This document shows positions 25,371 to 35,848 of a DNA stretch of 64,000 bases, in pieces. The stretch is from Bacteroidales bacterium (GTDB lineage: Bacteria > Bacteroidota > Bacteroidia > Bacteroidales > BM520). The notes under the pieces were generated by a model. The model made no database searches. It was not told the origin of the DNA and was given only the letters and a program-made list of their open reading frames with translations. Location of the stretch: NCBI GenBank assembly GCA_016285515.1, contig JAEEQW010000011.1, positions 18,294 through 82,293 of the forward strand. The letters are read 5' to 3'. Both the position numbers and the translations under genes were made by a program. The first letter of the stretch is position 1, and each line of letters starts with the position of its first letter.

Positions 25371-26280
25371 TGTCGCAGTTGTCACAATCACCGGCAAAAA
25401 GATGACTATATTTGTTTCTGTATGCTGTCATAGTATTGAGAAGCAGTCCGGTAATTGTCATCGGACCTACTCCGCCTGGTACTGGTGAAATCCAGCCGGC
25501 AATTTTTGAAACCTCATCAAAATCCACGTCACCGACCAGTTTGAAGCCTGATGGTGTGTCGGCTGCCTCCACTCTGTTGGTGCCCACATCAATAACCACA
25601 GCACCCGGTTTGACCATGTCAGCGGTTATGAAATTAGGTTTGCCTATGGCAACGATAAGAATATCAGCCCTACGGCATATCTCAGCCATATTTGCAGTTT
25701 TGCTGTGGCAGAGTGTAACAGTGCAGTCTCCAGGATATCCTTTCCTTGAGAGGAGGATGCTGACAGGTGTGCCCACAATGTTGCTACGTCCCACAACCAC
25801 ACAGTTTTTTCCAGCTGTTTCAATTTTATAGTATTCCAGAAGTTTAAGGATGCCGAATGGTGTTGCAGGAAGATATGCTGGTTCTCCCGAAACCATCTTG
25901 CCAATGTTTACCGGATGAAATCCGTCAACGTCTTTTGAAGGGTCTATAGCGTTAATAATCAAATCCTTGTCAATATGTGGTGGCAGTGGAAGCTGTACTA
26001 TAAATCCGTCAACTTCATCATCATGATTGAGGAAATCCACAACAGCAAGAAGTTCTTCAGTAGTAGTGTTTTCCTTCATCTTGTAAACAGAAGAGCTGAT
26101 TCCGACCGAATGGCATGTTTTTTCCTTATTGCTCACATAAGTTACACTTGCAGGATCATCACCGACAAGCACGGCAACGAGATGAGGTGCGCGAGCACCC
26201 GAATCTATTATTTTGGCCAAATCTTTTTTTATCTGTTCCTTTATGGCTATAGAAACGAGTTTACCATCTATTAAATTCAT
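25306..26280 (-). CDS. folD: methylenetetrahydrofolate dehydrogenase/cyclohydrolase with Cys/His-rich tail
   Basis: A 324-residue protein. The catalytic core (1-292) is standard FolD: YVSNKEKTCHSVGI with the active-site Tyr and Lys, GFIVQLPLPPHID, PATPFGILKLL, VVGRSNIVGTP, and PVPGGVGPMT. The enzyme interconverts methylene- and formyl-THF using NADP. A 32-residue C-terminal extension follows with seven Cys and five His among many Asp and Asn (GDCDNCDNDE, DKHCDHHGHN). The extension coincides with the overlap with the ompA-like gene, so it may be a by-product of overprinting rather than a metal site. FolD precedes the ompA-like gene and follows ffh on the same strand. Confidence 0.93.
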   Translation of the reverse strand: MNLIDGKLVSIAIKEQIKKDLAKIIDSGARAPHLVAVLVGDDPASVTYVSNKEKTCHSVGISSSVYKMKENTTTEELLAVVDFLNHDDEVDGFIVQLPLPPHIDKDLIINAIDPSKDVDGFHPVNIGKMVSGEPAYLPATPFGILKLLEYYKIETAGKNCVVVGRSNIVGTPVSILLSRKGYPGDCTVTLCHSKTANMAEICRRADILIVAIGKPNFITADMVKPGAVVIDVGTNRVEAADTPSGFKLVGDVDFDEVSKIAGWISPVPGGVGPMTITGLLLNTMTAYRNKYSHLFAGDCDNCDNDECDCEDKHCDHHGHNCNSH

Positions 26281-26285
26281 AATAA

Positions 26286-27617
26286 TTATTTTCTGTTACG
26301 CATTGCTCTCATCATATTTGCTCTGCCCTGATTCGAGCTCATTACATGCATCATTTTCTTTGTATCACCAAATTGTTTGAGAAGCTGATTAACTTCCTGT
26401 ATTGACGTTCCGCTACCTGCTGCAATCCTCTTGCGGCGACTGCCGTCAATGATTACTGGATTCTGACGTTCATAAGGTGTCATGGAATTGATGATTGCCT
26501 CAATACTTTTAAATGAGTCATTGTCAATATCAATATCCTTGACTGCTTTCCCCATACCTGGAATCATACCGACCAAGTCCTTGATGTTACCCATCTTTTT
26601 TATTTGCTGTAACTGATTCATGAAATCTTCAAGGTTAAAGGTGTTTTTGGCAATTTTTTTCTGGAGTCTCTTAGCTTCTTCCGCATCAAACTGTTCCTGT
26701 GCCTTTTCAACGAGAGAAACAATATCGCCCATGCCAAGAATACGGTCGGCCATACGAGCCGGATAGAAGATGTCAAGTGCATCCATCTTTTCACCGATTC
26801 CCACGAATTTTATTGGTTTGTCAACCACAGCCTTGATAGTCAGTGCAGCACCGCCTCGGGTATCACCGTCTAGTTTTGTAAGCACAACCCCATCATAATC
26901 TATCTTGTCGTAAAATGCTTTGGCTGTATTCACTGCATCCTGACCGGTCATTGAATCCACAACAAACAGGGTCTCTGACGGTTTGATATTCTCTTTGATT
27001 GCGGAGATTTCATTCATCATGTCCTCATCAACAGCAAGACGTCCTGCCGTATCAACGATAACGACATTGAAGTGATTTTCCCTTGCGTACTTAATGGCGT
27101 TCTTGGCAATCTCTACAGGTTTGTTGTTGCCTTCTTCCGTATATACTGGAACGTTTATGCCTTCTCCGAGAACCTTTAACTGTTCAATTGCTGCCGGTCT
27201 GTACACATCGCCTGCAACGAGTAACGGTTTCTTTTGTTTTTTGTTTTTCAGGTAGTTGGCAAGTTTTGCTGAAAAAGTTGTCTTACCTGAACCTTGAAGA
27301 CCTGCAATGAGAATTATGGCAGGACTCCCATTGAAATTAATGTCAACCTTGTCACCGCCCATCAGTGATGTAAGTTCATCATGGACAATCTTGACCATAA
27401 GCTGGCTTGGGGAGACGGAGGTTAGTATTTTCTGACCTATCGCTTTCTCTTTAACAGTATCTGTAAATTGCTTTGCAACCTTATAGCTGACGTCGGCCTC
27501 AAGAAGTGCTTTGCGGACATCTTTCAAGGTTTCTGCAACATTTACTTCGGTAATATATCCCTGACCTTTTAACAGCTTAAAAGATCTTTCTAATCTATCA
27601 CTAAGACTTTCAAACAT
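26286..27617 (-). CDS. ffh: signal recognition particle GTPase Ffh/SRP54
   Basis: The ATG at 27617 ([14 protein letters not shown]) is the family start; a longer open frame would run into thyA and lacks homology. 443 residues: N domain (1-90), GTPase G domain (G1 [10 protein letters not shown] near 107, [18 protein letters not shown]) and a methionine-containing M domain (about 300-443) ending in NRK. It binds signal sequences and 4.5S RNA and delivers ribosomes to FtsY. It ends 5 bp before the folD start. No 4.5S RNA gene was recognised here. Confidence 0.97.
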   Translation of the reverse strand: MFESLSDRLERSFKLLKGQGYITEVNVAETLKDVRKALLEADVSYKVAKQFTDTVKEKAIGQKILTSVSPSQLMVKIVHDELTSLMGGDKVDINFNGSPAIILIAGLQGSGKTTFSAKLANYLKNKKQKKPLLVAGDVYRPAAIEQLKVLGEGINVPVYTEEGNNKPVEIAKNAIKYARENHFNVVIVDTAGRLAVDEDMMNEISAIKENIKPSETLFVVDSMTGQDAVNTAKAFYDKIDYDGVVLTKLDGDTRGGAALTIKAVVDKPIKFVGIGEKMDALDIFYPARMADRILGMGDIVSLVEKAQEQFDAEEAKRLQKKIAKNTFNLEDFMNQLQQIKKMGNIKDLVGMIPGMGKAVKDIDIDNDSFKSIEAIINSMTPYERQNPVIIDGSRRKRIAAGSGTSIQEVNQLLKQFGDTKKMMHVMSSNQGRANMMRAMRNRK

Positions 27618-27636
27618 ATCAATATATTTTAAACTG

Positions 27637-27644
27637 CAAAAATA
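27637..27644 (-). promoter_or_regulatory. -7 promoter box for ffh
   Basis: On the minus strand this reads TATTTTTG followed by C, a TAnnTTTG match 19 bp upstream of the chosen ffh ATG, with TTGG about 22 bases further upstream. Its position supports the shorter ffh start. Confidence 0.5.
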
Positions 27645-27670
27645 ATAATAATTATTGATTCTTTGCCAAT

Positions 27671-28465
27671 CTACACCGCAATTGGAGCTGCAATATGCGG
27701 ATGGCATTGATAATCTTTCAGTTCGAAATCTTCATATTCAAACCCGAATATGGAATGAACATCAGGATTGATGACCATCTTTGGCAGTGGGAATGGGGTT
27801 CTTTGCAACTGCAGTTTGCACTGTTCAATATGATTTAGATAAATATGTGCATCTCCGAGAGTATGAACGAACTCACCCGGTTCATATCCCGTGACCTGTG
27901 CCATCATCATAGTGAGCAATGCGTATGAAGCGATATTGAAAGGAACTCCAAGGAACACGTCACAACTGCGCTGATATAGCATACATGACAGTTTTCCGTT
28001 TGCAACATAAAACTGAAACATCACGTGACACGGCGGCAGGGCCATTTTGTCAATATCGGCCACATTCCACGCCGAAACTATGTGACGGCGTGAATATGGG
28101 TTTTCCTTGAGTGATTTTTCAACATTGGCAATCTGGTCTATAATGTGTCCGTCAGGTGCATGCCATGACCGCCATTGGTAACCATATATAGGGCCGAGAT
28201 TGCCGTCCTTATCCGCCCATTCGTCCCAAATGCTAACCTTATGGTCATGAAGGTATTTTATGTTTGTGTCACCCTGCAGAAACCAAAGCAGTTCATAAAT
28301 AATGGATTTCAGATGAAGCTTTTTTGTTGTCAGAACCGGAAAACCATCTTCAAGATTGAAACGCATCTGATAGCCGAAAACGCCCTTTGTCCCGACTCCT
28401 GTCCTGTCTTCACGGACATTCCCGTTGTCGAGAATATATTGAAGTAAATCGAGATATTGTTTCAT
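27671..28465 (-). CDS. thyA: thymidylate synthase
   Basis: A 264-residue protein of the exact classical ThyA length. Signatures: [14 protein letters not shown] (phosphate-binding Arg), [14 protein letters not shown], the catalytic Cys in [11 protein letters not shown], and [19 protein letters not shown]. It methylates dUMP to dTMP using methylene-THF; FolD, which handles the same cofactor pool, is encoded two genes downstream. It follows the nucleoside transporter gene after 3 bp, so a pyrimidine-related operon is likely. No dihydrofolate reductase gene is adjacent. Confidence 0.97.
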   Translation of the reverse strand: MKQYLDLLQYILDNGNVREDRTGVGTKGVFGYQMRFNLEDGFPVLTTKKLHLKSIIYELLWFLQGDTNIKYLHDHKVSIWDEWADKDGNLGPIYGYQWRSWHAPDGHIIDQIANVEKSLKENPYSRRHIVSAWNVADIDKMALPPCHVMFQFYVANGKLSCMLYQRSCDVFLGVPFNIASYALLTMMMAQVTGYEPGEFVHTLGDAHIYLNHIEQCKLQLQRTPFPLPKMVINPDVHSIFGFEYEDFELKDYQCHPHIAAPIAV

Positions 28466-28468
28466 AGT

Positions 28469-30040
28469 CTAACCGAGAATAGTGCCCATGATAGCTGATG
28501 AAAGAAGAGCAGTCATTGCTGCTACCAGCAAGGCTTTCATACCATATCTTGACAAGTCGTGACGACGTGTCGGAGCAAGGCTTCCGATTCCTGCAAGCTG
28601 AATGCCCACAGAGCTGAAGTTTGCAAAACCGCACAGAAGATAAACACCCATGATGATTGACTTGGGCTGAAGGATACCGTTGCTGACCATATCGGTTAAA
28701 GTGGCATATCCCACAAATTCATTGATGATAGTCTTTTCTCCAAGAAGCTGACCGAGTTGGAACATGTCCTGACCGGGAACTCCGATGAGCCACATTATTG
28801 GGGATAAGGCATATCCCAAGATAAATTGTAATGAAAGACCGTTGTAGTTAGTCTTGGCGGCAATAAAATTGTTCAGGGTTGTCCAGTCACCTATTTTAAA
28901 AAGTATGAAGTTTGTCAGAGCAATCAGAGCGACAAAAACAAGAAGCTGAGTAGCAACATTTACAGCGAGTCTCATGCCTTCAACTGCACCGTTTGTGATG
29001 ACGTCAAGGACATTGGTGTTTTTCTTGTCGGTCTTGGCAAGCTTGACTTCCTGTAATTTATCGACAGTCTGCGGAAATACAATTCGTCCTATTACGACCG
29101 AGGCAGGTGCGGCCATGACCGAAGCTGCAAGCAAATGACGTGCAAAGAACACGCTTAAGGCAGGGTCGCCACCGCCAAGCAATGCAATGTAAGCGGAAAG
29201 TGTACCACCTGACATCGTAGCCATACCACCGACCATAACGATAAACAATTCGGCATCGGTCACATTAGGCAGATAATTCTTCACAATCAATGGAGCCTCA
29301 GTCTGCCCGAGGAAAATGTTGCCTGCAAGTGAAAGACTTTCAACACCTGACAGACCCATAATCTTCGAGAACAGCCATCCGAGCCATTTCACTATAACCT
29401 GTATAATTCCCCAGTAAAACAACAGACTTGATATGGTTGAGAAAAAGATTATTGACGGCAATACCTTGAAGGCGAACATATACCCTATTTGCTCATTGTT
29501 GATAAGTCCGCCGAAAAGGAAAATGACACCGCTTTCAGCCGCCATAGTTATCCTTACGAATATCTTACCGAAGAATGTGAAGAATCTGGCAACAGCCGGT
29601 ATATAAATGATACATAGGGCTATCGCAATCTGAAACAGCAGCGAAAAAGCAACGAATTTCCAGTTTATGGCTTTTCTGTTATTACTGAATAGCCAAGCTA
29701 TTCCAATTATTACAATAAGTCCGAAAACACCTCTTAAAATATCTCCGAAAGAGATTGACCTGTCAATGCTGCTATTCAAGGCTTCGAGCAATCCCGAATA
29801 GTCCTTTCGTTGTGTTGCGGGATTCTGAGTAACAGCTTGTTGGACAAGTGTGTCAGCATCAGCGATACTTTCTTCAAAAACGACTGTATCGGCAAGTTGT
29901 TCGCTGACTTTGACAACTGTTTCCATTTCATTGACTTGGGCCGTTGAATTGTTTGATGTCCCAGCAAAAAAACCTATCAGAACTATTATGGCACTTATTG
30001 CCATCAGACAAATTCCTATGTATTTTATTACCTTTTTCAT
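28469..30040 (-). CDS. concentrative nucleoside transporter (NupC/CNT family)
   Basis: A 523-residue membrane protein. The CNT core spans about 100-523 with FGKIFVRIT, GGLINNEQIG, LGQTEAPLIVKNYL and a late GFANFSSVGIQL segment, the positions of nucleoside and cation binding in CNTs. The N-terminus has an additional hydrophobic segment (8-26) and an acidic, Gln/Thr-rich stretch of about 70 residues before the first core helix, longer than in NupC. It should import nucleosides with protons or sodium. Adjacent thyA fits a pyrimidine-salvage context. Confidence 0.9.
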   Translation of the reverse strand: MKKVIKYIGICLMAISAIIVLIGFFAGTSNNSTAQVNEMETVVKVSEQLADTVVFEESIADADTLVQQAVTQNPATQRKDYSGLLEALNSSIDRSISFGDILRGVFGLIVIIGIAWLFSNNRKAINWKFVAFSLLFQIAIALCIIYIPAVARFFTFFGKIFVRITMAAESGVIFLFGGLINNEQIGYMFAFKVLPSIIFFSTISSLLFYWGIIQVIVKWLGWLFSKIMGLSGVESLSLAGNIFLGQTEAPLIVKNYLPNVTDAELFIVMVGGMATMSGGTLSAYIALLGGGDPALSVFFARHLLAASVMAAPASVVIGRIVFPQTVDKLQEVKLAKTDKKNTNVLDVITNGAVEGMRLAVNVATQLLVFVALIALTNFILFKIGDWTTLNNFIAAKTNYNGLSLQFILGYALSPIMWLIGVPGQDMFQLGQLLGEKTIINEFVGYATLTDMVSNGILQPKSIIMGVYLLCGFANFSSVGIQLAGIGSLAPTRRHDLSRYGMKALLVAAMTALLSSAIMGTILG

Positions 30041-30060
30041 TTGTTTTTGTTGAAATCTAA

Positions 30061-30657
30061 CTATTTGTTTTTTCTTTTGTTTCTTTCATCACGATATAAC
30101 GAGGCAAGTTGGTAGTCTTCGTCTTTCACGGCCTGTTTCAAGGCATCTTCAAGTTCATCTATTGTGAATTTATGTACCTGTTTCGCCATCCATCCCAAGT
30201 AATCATCATCTTCTTCACTTGACACTGCATTCATTTCTGAATCATCGTATTTGGAAGATACCGACAGCTCTTCGAAAACATTGTCAACACAGCCTATAGG
30301 CGAATTGAACTTCAAGGCCATGACTATTGCGTCAGATGTTCGGATGTTCAGTACTACGGTGTAGTTCTGATCCAATCTGTCGATTAATATGTCCGAATAG
30401 AATACCCCATGTTCAAATTTCTTGATTGCCACATATTTGACAATAGAATTCGTATCATTGAGAAAAGTCTCGAAAACATCGTGCATTGATGGAACAGGCT
30501 CCTCTATATGCTTCAATGTGCGGTAAATAGGCTTTGCAGCGACATCGCTTACAACTATCAGCAGCTGACGGTCACCACCAACTTCTTGAAGAACCAGCGC
30601 AGATGAATCCTTTCCGGTATCACTGCTTATCAATCCTTTTACTTTAACTTCGACCAT
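30061..30657 (-). CDS. bifunctional-nuclease (DUF151) family protein with UVR motif
   Basis: A 198-residue protein. Residues 1-140 are a BFN/DUF151 domain (VLQEVGGDRQLLIVV, VLNIRTSDAIVMALKFNSPIG). The last 40 residues form a UVR motif (LKQAVKDEDYQLASLYRDE) like the one UvrB and UvrC use to bind each other. The domain name reflects nuclease activity reported for plant and some other members; a reaction for the bacterial ones is not settled. It lies 20 bp upstream of the CNT gene on the same strand and may lead that operon. Confidence 0.85.
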   Translation of the reverse strand: MVEVKVKGLISSDTGKDSSALVLQEVGGDRQLLIVVSDVAAKPIYRTLKHIEEPVPSMHDVFETFLNDTNSIVKYVAIKKFEHGVFYSDILIDRLDQNYTVVLNIRTSDAIVMALKFNSPIGCVDNVFEELSVSSKYDDSEMNAVSSEEDDDYLGWMAKQVHKFTIDELEDALKQAVKDEDYQLASLYRDERNKRKNK

Positions 30658-30677
30658 TAATATCTGTCTTCAATTGT

Positions 30678-33600
30678 TTATTGTTTTATAATTTTCTTTG
30701 TGACGATATTGTTGTCAATCATGATTCTTACAACGTAAATGCCTTTAGGCAAATCACTGATGCTTACTTTTTCGCCATTGGTGAGCGATGAATTATGGAC
30801 CATGGTTCCTGTAACGTTGAAAATCTTCATATCCGCTCTTTCACCATTGAATTTAACAATGAGGTGATTTTCTGCAGGAACAGGATAAATTGTAACCGCA
30901 TCATTTTCATAATCATCAACACCTTCACAATTCTTGATTGTAACACCAATAGTTTTAGAAGCAATGTATCCTACTTCATCGATAGCTGTGAGTGAAATAT
31001 CGTAATTGTCTTCCGGATCGAATGGTGATGTTGTAATTGTAAGATATCTTGTCGTATCACCTGTTGACCACAAATAAGATGCGAATTCGCCTGCATCAAG
31101 AACTATTGACTCTCCGACACAAATAGTGGTGTCAGCTGGAAGGTCAATTGACTTAGGACCTACAATATTTACGCCGAAATATTTCAGTATTTTTTTAGCG
31201 TAATCAAGTCTGTCACCATTACTGTTTTCAACAAGTCCGCCATATTCGAATGATGCGCCTATAGTTTTGTAAGTGTCTGTAGTGTTCCCGACAGCGCCGC
31301 CGAATTCAACAGGAGAATTGACCATAAGTTGTGTGGCATTATTAATAGGTGTAACACAATCGATTTTCCTGTTGTCACCATTATATTCAATATAAATACC
31401 TTCGAAGTCCGTTCCTTCAACACCAACTATATCCGTATAGCCATTAACCCAACTTTCTTCGGAAGGATTACCTTCTATACCAAAATACTCTTTCAAGCCA
31501 TAATCTCTGTCAGCATACCATACTGAACCGCCTTCAAGATATAGGTTTCCGCCGTTCTGAAGGTAGTTGATGAGAGCCTGCTGTTCGGATTCCTTGAGAG
31601 CTGTATTATTGTTGTACACACCGGCACAGAGGAAAACAATGTTATATGAGTTAAGTGTTCGTTGAGAAGGAAGCGTCGTCTTATAATCGACATTGGCACC
31701 GATGAAGCTGAACAGGTCGGACCTCAAAACAGGCATTGAGTTTTTCAGCTTATCAAGGTCAACCAGTAAGATTTTTGAATCACCAATCATATAACATATT
31801 TCCTTTTGGTAGCTAATATTCATTTCATCACTCAGATGAGGCAGGAAATGAATGATAAAGCCGTCAATGCAATCACCTACAGTAAAATCAAAACTGCATG
31901 TAACGCTTTCGCCTGATGCAATTTCATCAAAATGGATGACAGCATCTGAATAATTTATGACAGCATCAACATAATCCAAGTGAATATCGACGTTTCGCAT
32001 TGGGTATTTGCCTGAATTGGAATATGTTAATGTAATGGTTCCTGTTTCACCTTGTTCGATTACACCGTCTTTATCTCCCGTTTTTTCAACTATGGAATAA
32101 CTATCCAATGAAATGACAGGTGCCTCGATTGTCATAAATGTTTCGAAAGAAATATTATTGCTTAAATGGAATTTGATAACAACGTCTTTGCTTATTGCGG
32201 TGTTTGGATTTATATATGCATAAAGCCCTTCAACATTACCTGATTCACCGGCAGCCAGTTCCTGAAGTCCGAAGGATTGTACGCCGAGTTCCACAAAATC
32301 ATCATCACATGTTATGGTAACCTGTTCGCCAGGGAATGGTGCCTCACTCAGGTTGGTAGCCCTTATTATAAAATCAACCCTATCACCGTAATTTATGATT
32401 CCATCACTGTTGCCTTGTGAATCGGAATAGTTAATCGTAAAATCGATTACAGGAGTAAAGTTAAGCACTCCGACTGAAGTGATGAACGGAATCATGTTGT
32501 CAGCCATTATATTGACCTGCATTGTGTCACCTGAAACGAGGTTTAATGATTGGAAATCAATGGTGAAATTACCGTTTTGAGTGTTGCCTTTATATATGAT
32601 GGCATTGTCTTTTGTTATGACAATTTCCGCTTTGTCAATATTGCAACCGATGTTCCAATCCTTCAGGGTGTTAGGAACAGCAGAAACAATAGTTGCCAAT
32701 ATTGGATAAGGTTTTTCAATCCAGACTTTCATCGATGGATCGCCGAACAGTGTAACCTCATAATTTACAAATCTGAAATTGTCTCCATCATAACCCATAA
32801 CCCAACTTGTATATTTTTCCTTTGAATATCTGTTGGCATCACCAATTTTTGTGTATCCGCGGTGGTATAAGCCGTCAAAGAAAAGTCTGTCATAATATTG
32901 TGATGAAACGTTTGTGTTTCCTGGCATGTACCATCCGTAGCGAGAATTGCCGATCTGGGCGACATGGCCGGTTTCGAGAGTTGTGAAAACCTCTGCAAAA
33001 CAATCCGACTTGCCATACGCCGAATAACCTTCGCCTCTGTTGTCGAATGAGCCGTTGTAGCAGCCCTGCGAATATTGGATGGTAAGTGTATGATTAACGC
33101 CATTATTTTTGAAATGACTGGTTGTCAACGCTGAAGCATTAAGTTTCATATTGTATTCCACATTGGAGTGCCCAAGGTGATTCACAACATGAACACCATC
33201 TTTGCTGTACACATCATAAAGGTCGCTTCCCACCCAAGTTGTATCTCTCTCATATAATCTTCTCACGCTTACGTTGGAAGGAATACCGCCGGTTGTAAAG
33301 CCATGGTTGCTTGTACCATACGCAATTTCATCCTTGTAGGTTCCGCCCCATGTGACGATTTCGGAGTTGAGGTTTTCACCAACCATCAGATCCCTTTCAA
33401 CTTCGTTGGCAACAGGTGATGACTGATAAAGCATCAGTTTGTTTGTATGTCTCGTCACCTCAGCAGGGCTGTCAGCACAGATTCTGCCCACTGACACTTC
33501 AGCATAGAAATCCGCTTCAAATGAATCTTCACCAAATAAATTGTCTCCGTCTGTATTCCATGTGCCGTCAAGGTTTGAATAGTAAAGGTCGGATGGGATT

Positions 33601-34511
33601 GAAGGATCACCACCTGCATAAAAACCACGACACGGAATGATGTTCTGCTCAGGTGTGGCCACATCTGCATCGCCTACAAGCAAAAGATAGTCTATCCCAT
33701 AATTGTTGTAATAATCCTTGACACAATTTCTGATTTTTTCCTGACTGTCATTGCCTTGATAATACTGATAAATGTGATCTGTAAGCTCAACAGCGCAATA
33801 GTAGCCCTGATTTGTCTTAAAGTTGATGTATGGCTGCAAAGCTGACAATAATGTGTCGGCTGTGATGAAAAGAATGTCGTAATCAGTGGATTTCCTTTCC
33901 GGATAAGTGTATGATGACAATGCAGATGAATCGTCAGCAATGTCAGCAATACGTCTCATTGTCTCGGCATCGTTATAAGCATTCATCTCGGCTTTCTGAG
34001 ACTTGGAGGTATTTTCAAATGTGATGGTTTTTATGCATCTGACAATGTTTTCGGAAGGATAATATTTAGCAGGATAAATTTTTACCGTGGTTATGCCATG
34101 GCCTCTCAGAAACTGAGTGTTTGAACCGAACACGTTTTCGGCAGGATATGCTGACTTGGAGCCGTATATCTCAGCATTTTCAGTTCTTTCCACAACATCT
34201 GAAGGATGTGAAATAGGAATGGGGTTGCCCGCCGGCAAAAGACGTCCTTCTATTTCTTCGTCATAATATTCAACCGACTTGATAAGTACCTTTCCTGAAA
34301 CGTTGTTTTGTTTCTCAAGAATGTTGTACTGATAGAATGGAATGACCGGATATCCGGGAGCGGCAACATCAAAACAGTTGGAGTAAACCAATTCAATATA
34401 ATTACCGTTCTGTTTGACCTGAGGATATTCAAAATTAATCGTAACTTCCTGAGCCACAACAAATAATGTCATCAAAAACGACAATGCAAATACAGAAATA
34501 AATCTTTTCAT
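30678..34511 (-). CDS. gingipain-like C25 cysteine protease with T9SS sorting domain
   Basis: The start at 34511 (MKRFISVFALSFLM) gives a clean signal peptide ending VVAQ; the longer frame adds nine residues. About 1,277 residues: a propeptide-like region (20-205), a C25 caspase-fold peptidase (about 210-575) with predicted catalytic His near 448 (NHLGHSN) and Cys near 484 (QGCYNG), Ig-like/CARDB-like beta domains (about 600-900), an extra domain that may resemble DUF4350/ThuA (KILLVDLD...; about 925-1100), and a C-terminal T9SS type A domain (YPVPAENHLIVK, KGIYVVRI). The catalytic pair is intact, so an active secreted protease is expected. Substrate is unknown. It is divergent from sbcD. Confidence 0.88.
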   Translation of the reverse strand: MKRFISVFALSFLMTLFVVAQEVTINFEYPQVKQNGNYIELVYSNCFDVAAPGYPVIPFYQYNILEKQNNVSGKVLIKSVEYYDEEIEGRLLPAGNPIPISHPSDVVERTENAEIYGSKSAYPAENVFGSNTQFLRGHGITTVKIYPAKYYPSENIVRCIKTITFENTSKSQKAEMNAYNDAETMRRIADIADDSSALSSYTYPERKSTDYDILFITADTLLSALQPYINFKTNQGYYCAVELTDHIYQYYQGNDSQEKIRNCVKDYYNNYGIDYLLLVGDADVATPEQNIIPCRGFYAGGDPSIPSDLYYSNLDGTWNTDGDNLFGEDSFEADFYAEVSVGRICADSPAEVTRHTNKLMLYQSSPVANEVERDLMVGENLNSEIVTWGGTYKDEIAYGTSNHGFTTGGIPSNVSVRRLYERDTTWVGSDLYDVYSKDGVHVVNHLGHSNVEYNMKLNASALTTSHFKNNGVNHTLTIQYSQGCYNGSFDNRGEGYSAYGKSDCFAEVFTTLETGHVAQIGNSRYGWYMPGNTNVSSQYYDRLFFDGLYHRGYTKIGDANRYSKEKYTSWVMGYDGDNFRFVNYEVTLFGDPSMKVWIEKPYPILATIVSAVPNTLKDWNIGCNIDKAEIVITKDNAIIYKGNTQNGNFTIDFQSLNLVSGDTMQVNIMADNMIPFITSVGVLNFTPVIDFTINYSDSQGNSDGIINYGDRVDFIIRATNLSEAPFPGEQVTITCDDDFVELGVQSFGLQELAAGESGNVEGLYAYINPNTAISKDVVIKFHLSNNISFETFMTIEAPVISLDSYSIVEKTGDKDGVIEQGETGTITLTYSNSGKYPMRNVDIHLDYVDAVINYSDAVIHFDEIASGESVTCSFDFTVGDCIDGFIIHFLPHLSDEMNISYQKEICYMIGDSKILLVDLDKLKNSMPVLRSDLFSFIGANVDYKTTLPSQRTLNSYNIVFLCAGVYNNNTALKESEQQALINYLQNGGNLYLEGGSVWYADRDYGLKEYFGIEGNPSEESWVNGYTDIVGVEGTDFEGIYIEYNGDNRKIDCVTPINNATQLMVNSPVEFGGAVGNTTDTYKTIGASFEYGGLVENSNGDRLDYAKKILKYFGVNIVGPKSIDLPADTTICVGESIVLDAGEFASYLWSTGDTTRYLTITTSPFDPEDNYDISLTAIDEVGYIASKTIGVTIKNCEGVDDYENDAVTIYPVPAENHLIVKFNGERADMKIFNVTGTMVHNSSLTNGEKVSISDLPKGIYVVRIMIDNNIVTKKIIKQ

Positions 34512-34554
34512 CTTATTATTATTTTTTATTATTTTCAAAAAGAAATTTAAACGA

Positions 34555-34562
34555 CAAAAATA
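34555..34562 (-). promoter_or_regulatory. -7 promoter box for the C25 protease gene
   Basis: On the minus strand this reads TATTTTTG, matching TAnnTTTG, 43 bp upstream of the chosen ATG at 34511. The region is very AT-rich, so chance matches are possible. Confidence 0.42.
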
Positions 34563-34605
34563 AGTAATTTTATGTTCTTAGTTGATTTTTATTTTTATTT
34601 TTAAC

Positions 34606-34613
34606 TAATTTTG
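34606..34613 (+). promoter_or_regulatory. promoter for sbcDC
   Basis: TAATTTTG followed by C at 34606-34613 matches TAnnTTTG; a TTG at 34582-34584 sits 21 bases upstream as a -33 candidate. The ATG follows 17 bp later, leaving a very short leader. Confidence 0.58.
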
Positions 34614-34630
34614 CAGAAACTTTACAAGAA

Positions 34631-35848
34631 ATGCGTTTATTACACACATCAGATTGGCATCTCGGGAAAAAACTTAACAATTTCGACAGACTCGAAGAGC
34701 AGAGGGATGTTATGCGTGAAATTGTCTCCATTGCTGATGAACAGAATGTTGACATGGTTGTCGTTGCCGGTGACCTTTTCGACACGTTTAATCCTTCGAG
34801 TGATGCTCAACAGCTATTATATCAGACCTTATATGAGCTCTCACATGACGGACAGCGTCCTGTAATAGCAATAGCCGGAAATCACGACTCTCCCGACAGA
34901 GTGGAATCGCCTGAAGTGCTTGCCCAGGTCTCAGGGATTTTCATGTTCGGCTACCCTAATTCAATGCCTGGCAACGCCTACACCCACAAAAAATTCCACA
35001 TTACCAAAACAGACCAAGGATTCATGGAGATTCAGATTCCCGGTTGTATGGCTCCTATCAGAATATTACACACTCCATTCACTAATCAGGAACGTCTCCA
35101 AGCTTATCTCGGAGTGACAGAAGACGAGGAGCAGAAGGCACTGCGCAACCAGCTTCAGAATATGTGGCAGAAAGTGGCAGACAAGTATTGTGACAATGCA
35201 GGCGTAAACATACTTATCGCCCATCAGTTCGTCATCAACAACGAAAATGATACCGACGTTAAGGAACCGGACGATGAAAATGCTGTCAATGTTGGGGGAA
35301 CTTCGGCGATTTTCTCATACAATATTCCAAGACAGATACAATACACTGCACTCGGACATCTGCATCAGTGCAGAAAAGTCGGCGACAACAATATATGGTA
35401 CAGCGGAAGTCCGCTCGAATACAGTTTTGCCGAAACAAACCAAGACAAATTCGTACTCGTTTCCGACATTGAGCCCAACAAAGAGCCTTCAGTGAATAAA
35501 ATTCTTCTTGAATCTGGTTGCAAACTAAAAAGAATGACTTTCAACAACATTCTGGATGCGACAAACTGGCTTGAAAAAAACAAGGATTGTTGGGTCGAAC
35601 TTACTATAGTGTCCGACAACTACTTATCACATTCAGATAAACAAATGCTTTATGATGCAAGCAATAAAATTGTTGCCATAATCCCACAGGTGAACACTAC
35701 AAGCGACACTTTGTCGGCAGGAAGTCTGATAAGCAGCATCCGCACTGACAAGACAGCATTGTTCATGTCATATTTCACCAAAATGAAAGGCGGCGAGCCT
35801 GACCAGTCATTAATTGATTTGTTTAAAGAGATAATTTCACAACAATGA
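34631..35848 (+). CDS. sbcD: exonuclease SbcCD subunit D (Mre11-like)
   Basis: A 405-residue protein with all Mre11/SbcD metallophosphoesterase motifs in order: TSDWHLGKK (start), GDLFDTFNPS, GNHDSPDRVE, LIAHQF and LGHLHQC. The cap and C-terminal parts are of usual length. With SbcC it forms a nuclease that cuts hairpins and processes double-strand ends. Its stop overlaps the sbcC start by four bases, showing translational coupling. The head-to-head gene is the C25 protease. Confidence 0.96.
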   Translation: MRLLHTSDWHLGKKLNNFDRLEEQRDVMREIVSIADEQNVDMVVVAGDLFDTFNPSSDAQQLLYQTLYELSHDGQRPVIAIAGNHDSPDRVESPEVLAQVSGIFMFGYPNSMPGNAYTHKKFHITKTDQGFMEIQIPGCMAPIRILHTPFTNQERLQAYLGVTEDEEQKALRNQLQNMWQKVADKYCDNAGVNILIAHQFVINNENDTDVKEPDDENAVNVGGTSAIFSYNIPRQIQYTALGHLHQCRKVGDNNIWYSGSPLEYSFAETNQDKFVLVSDIEPNKEPSVNKILLESGCKLKRMTFNNILDATNWLEKNKDCWVELTIVSDNYLSHSDKQMLYDASNKIVAIIPQVNTTSDTLSAGSLISSIRTDKTALFMSYFTKMKGGEPDQSLIDLFKEIISQQ

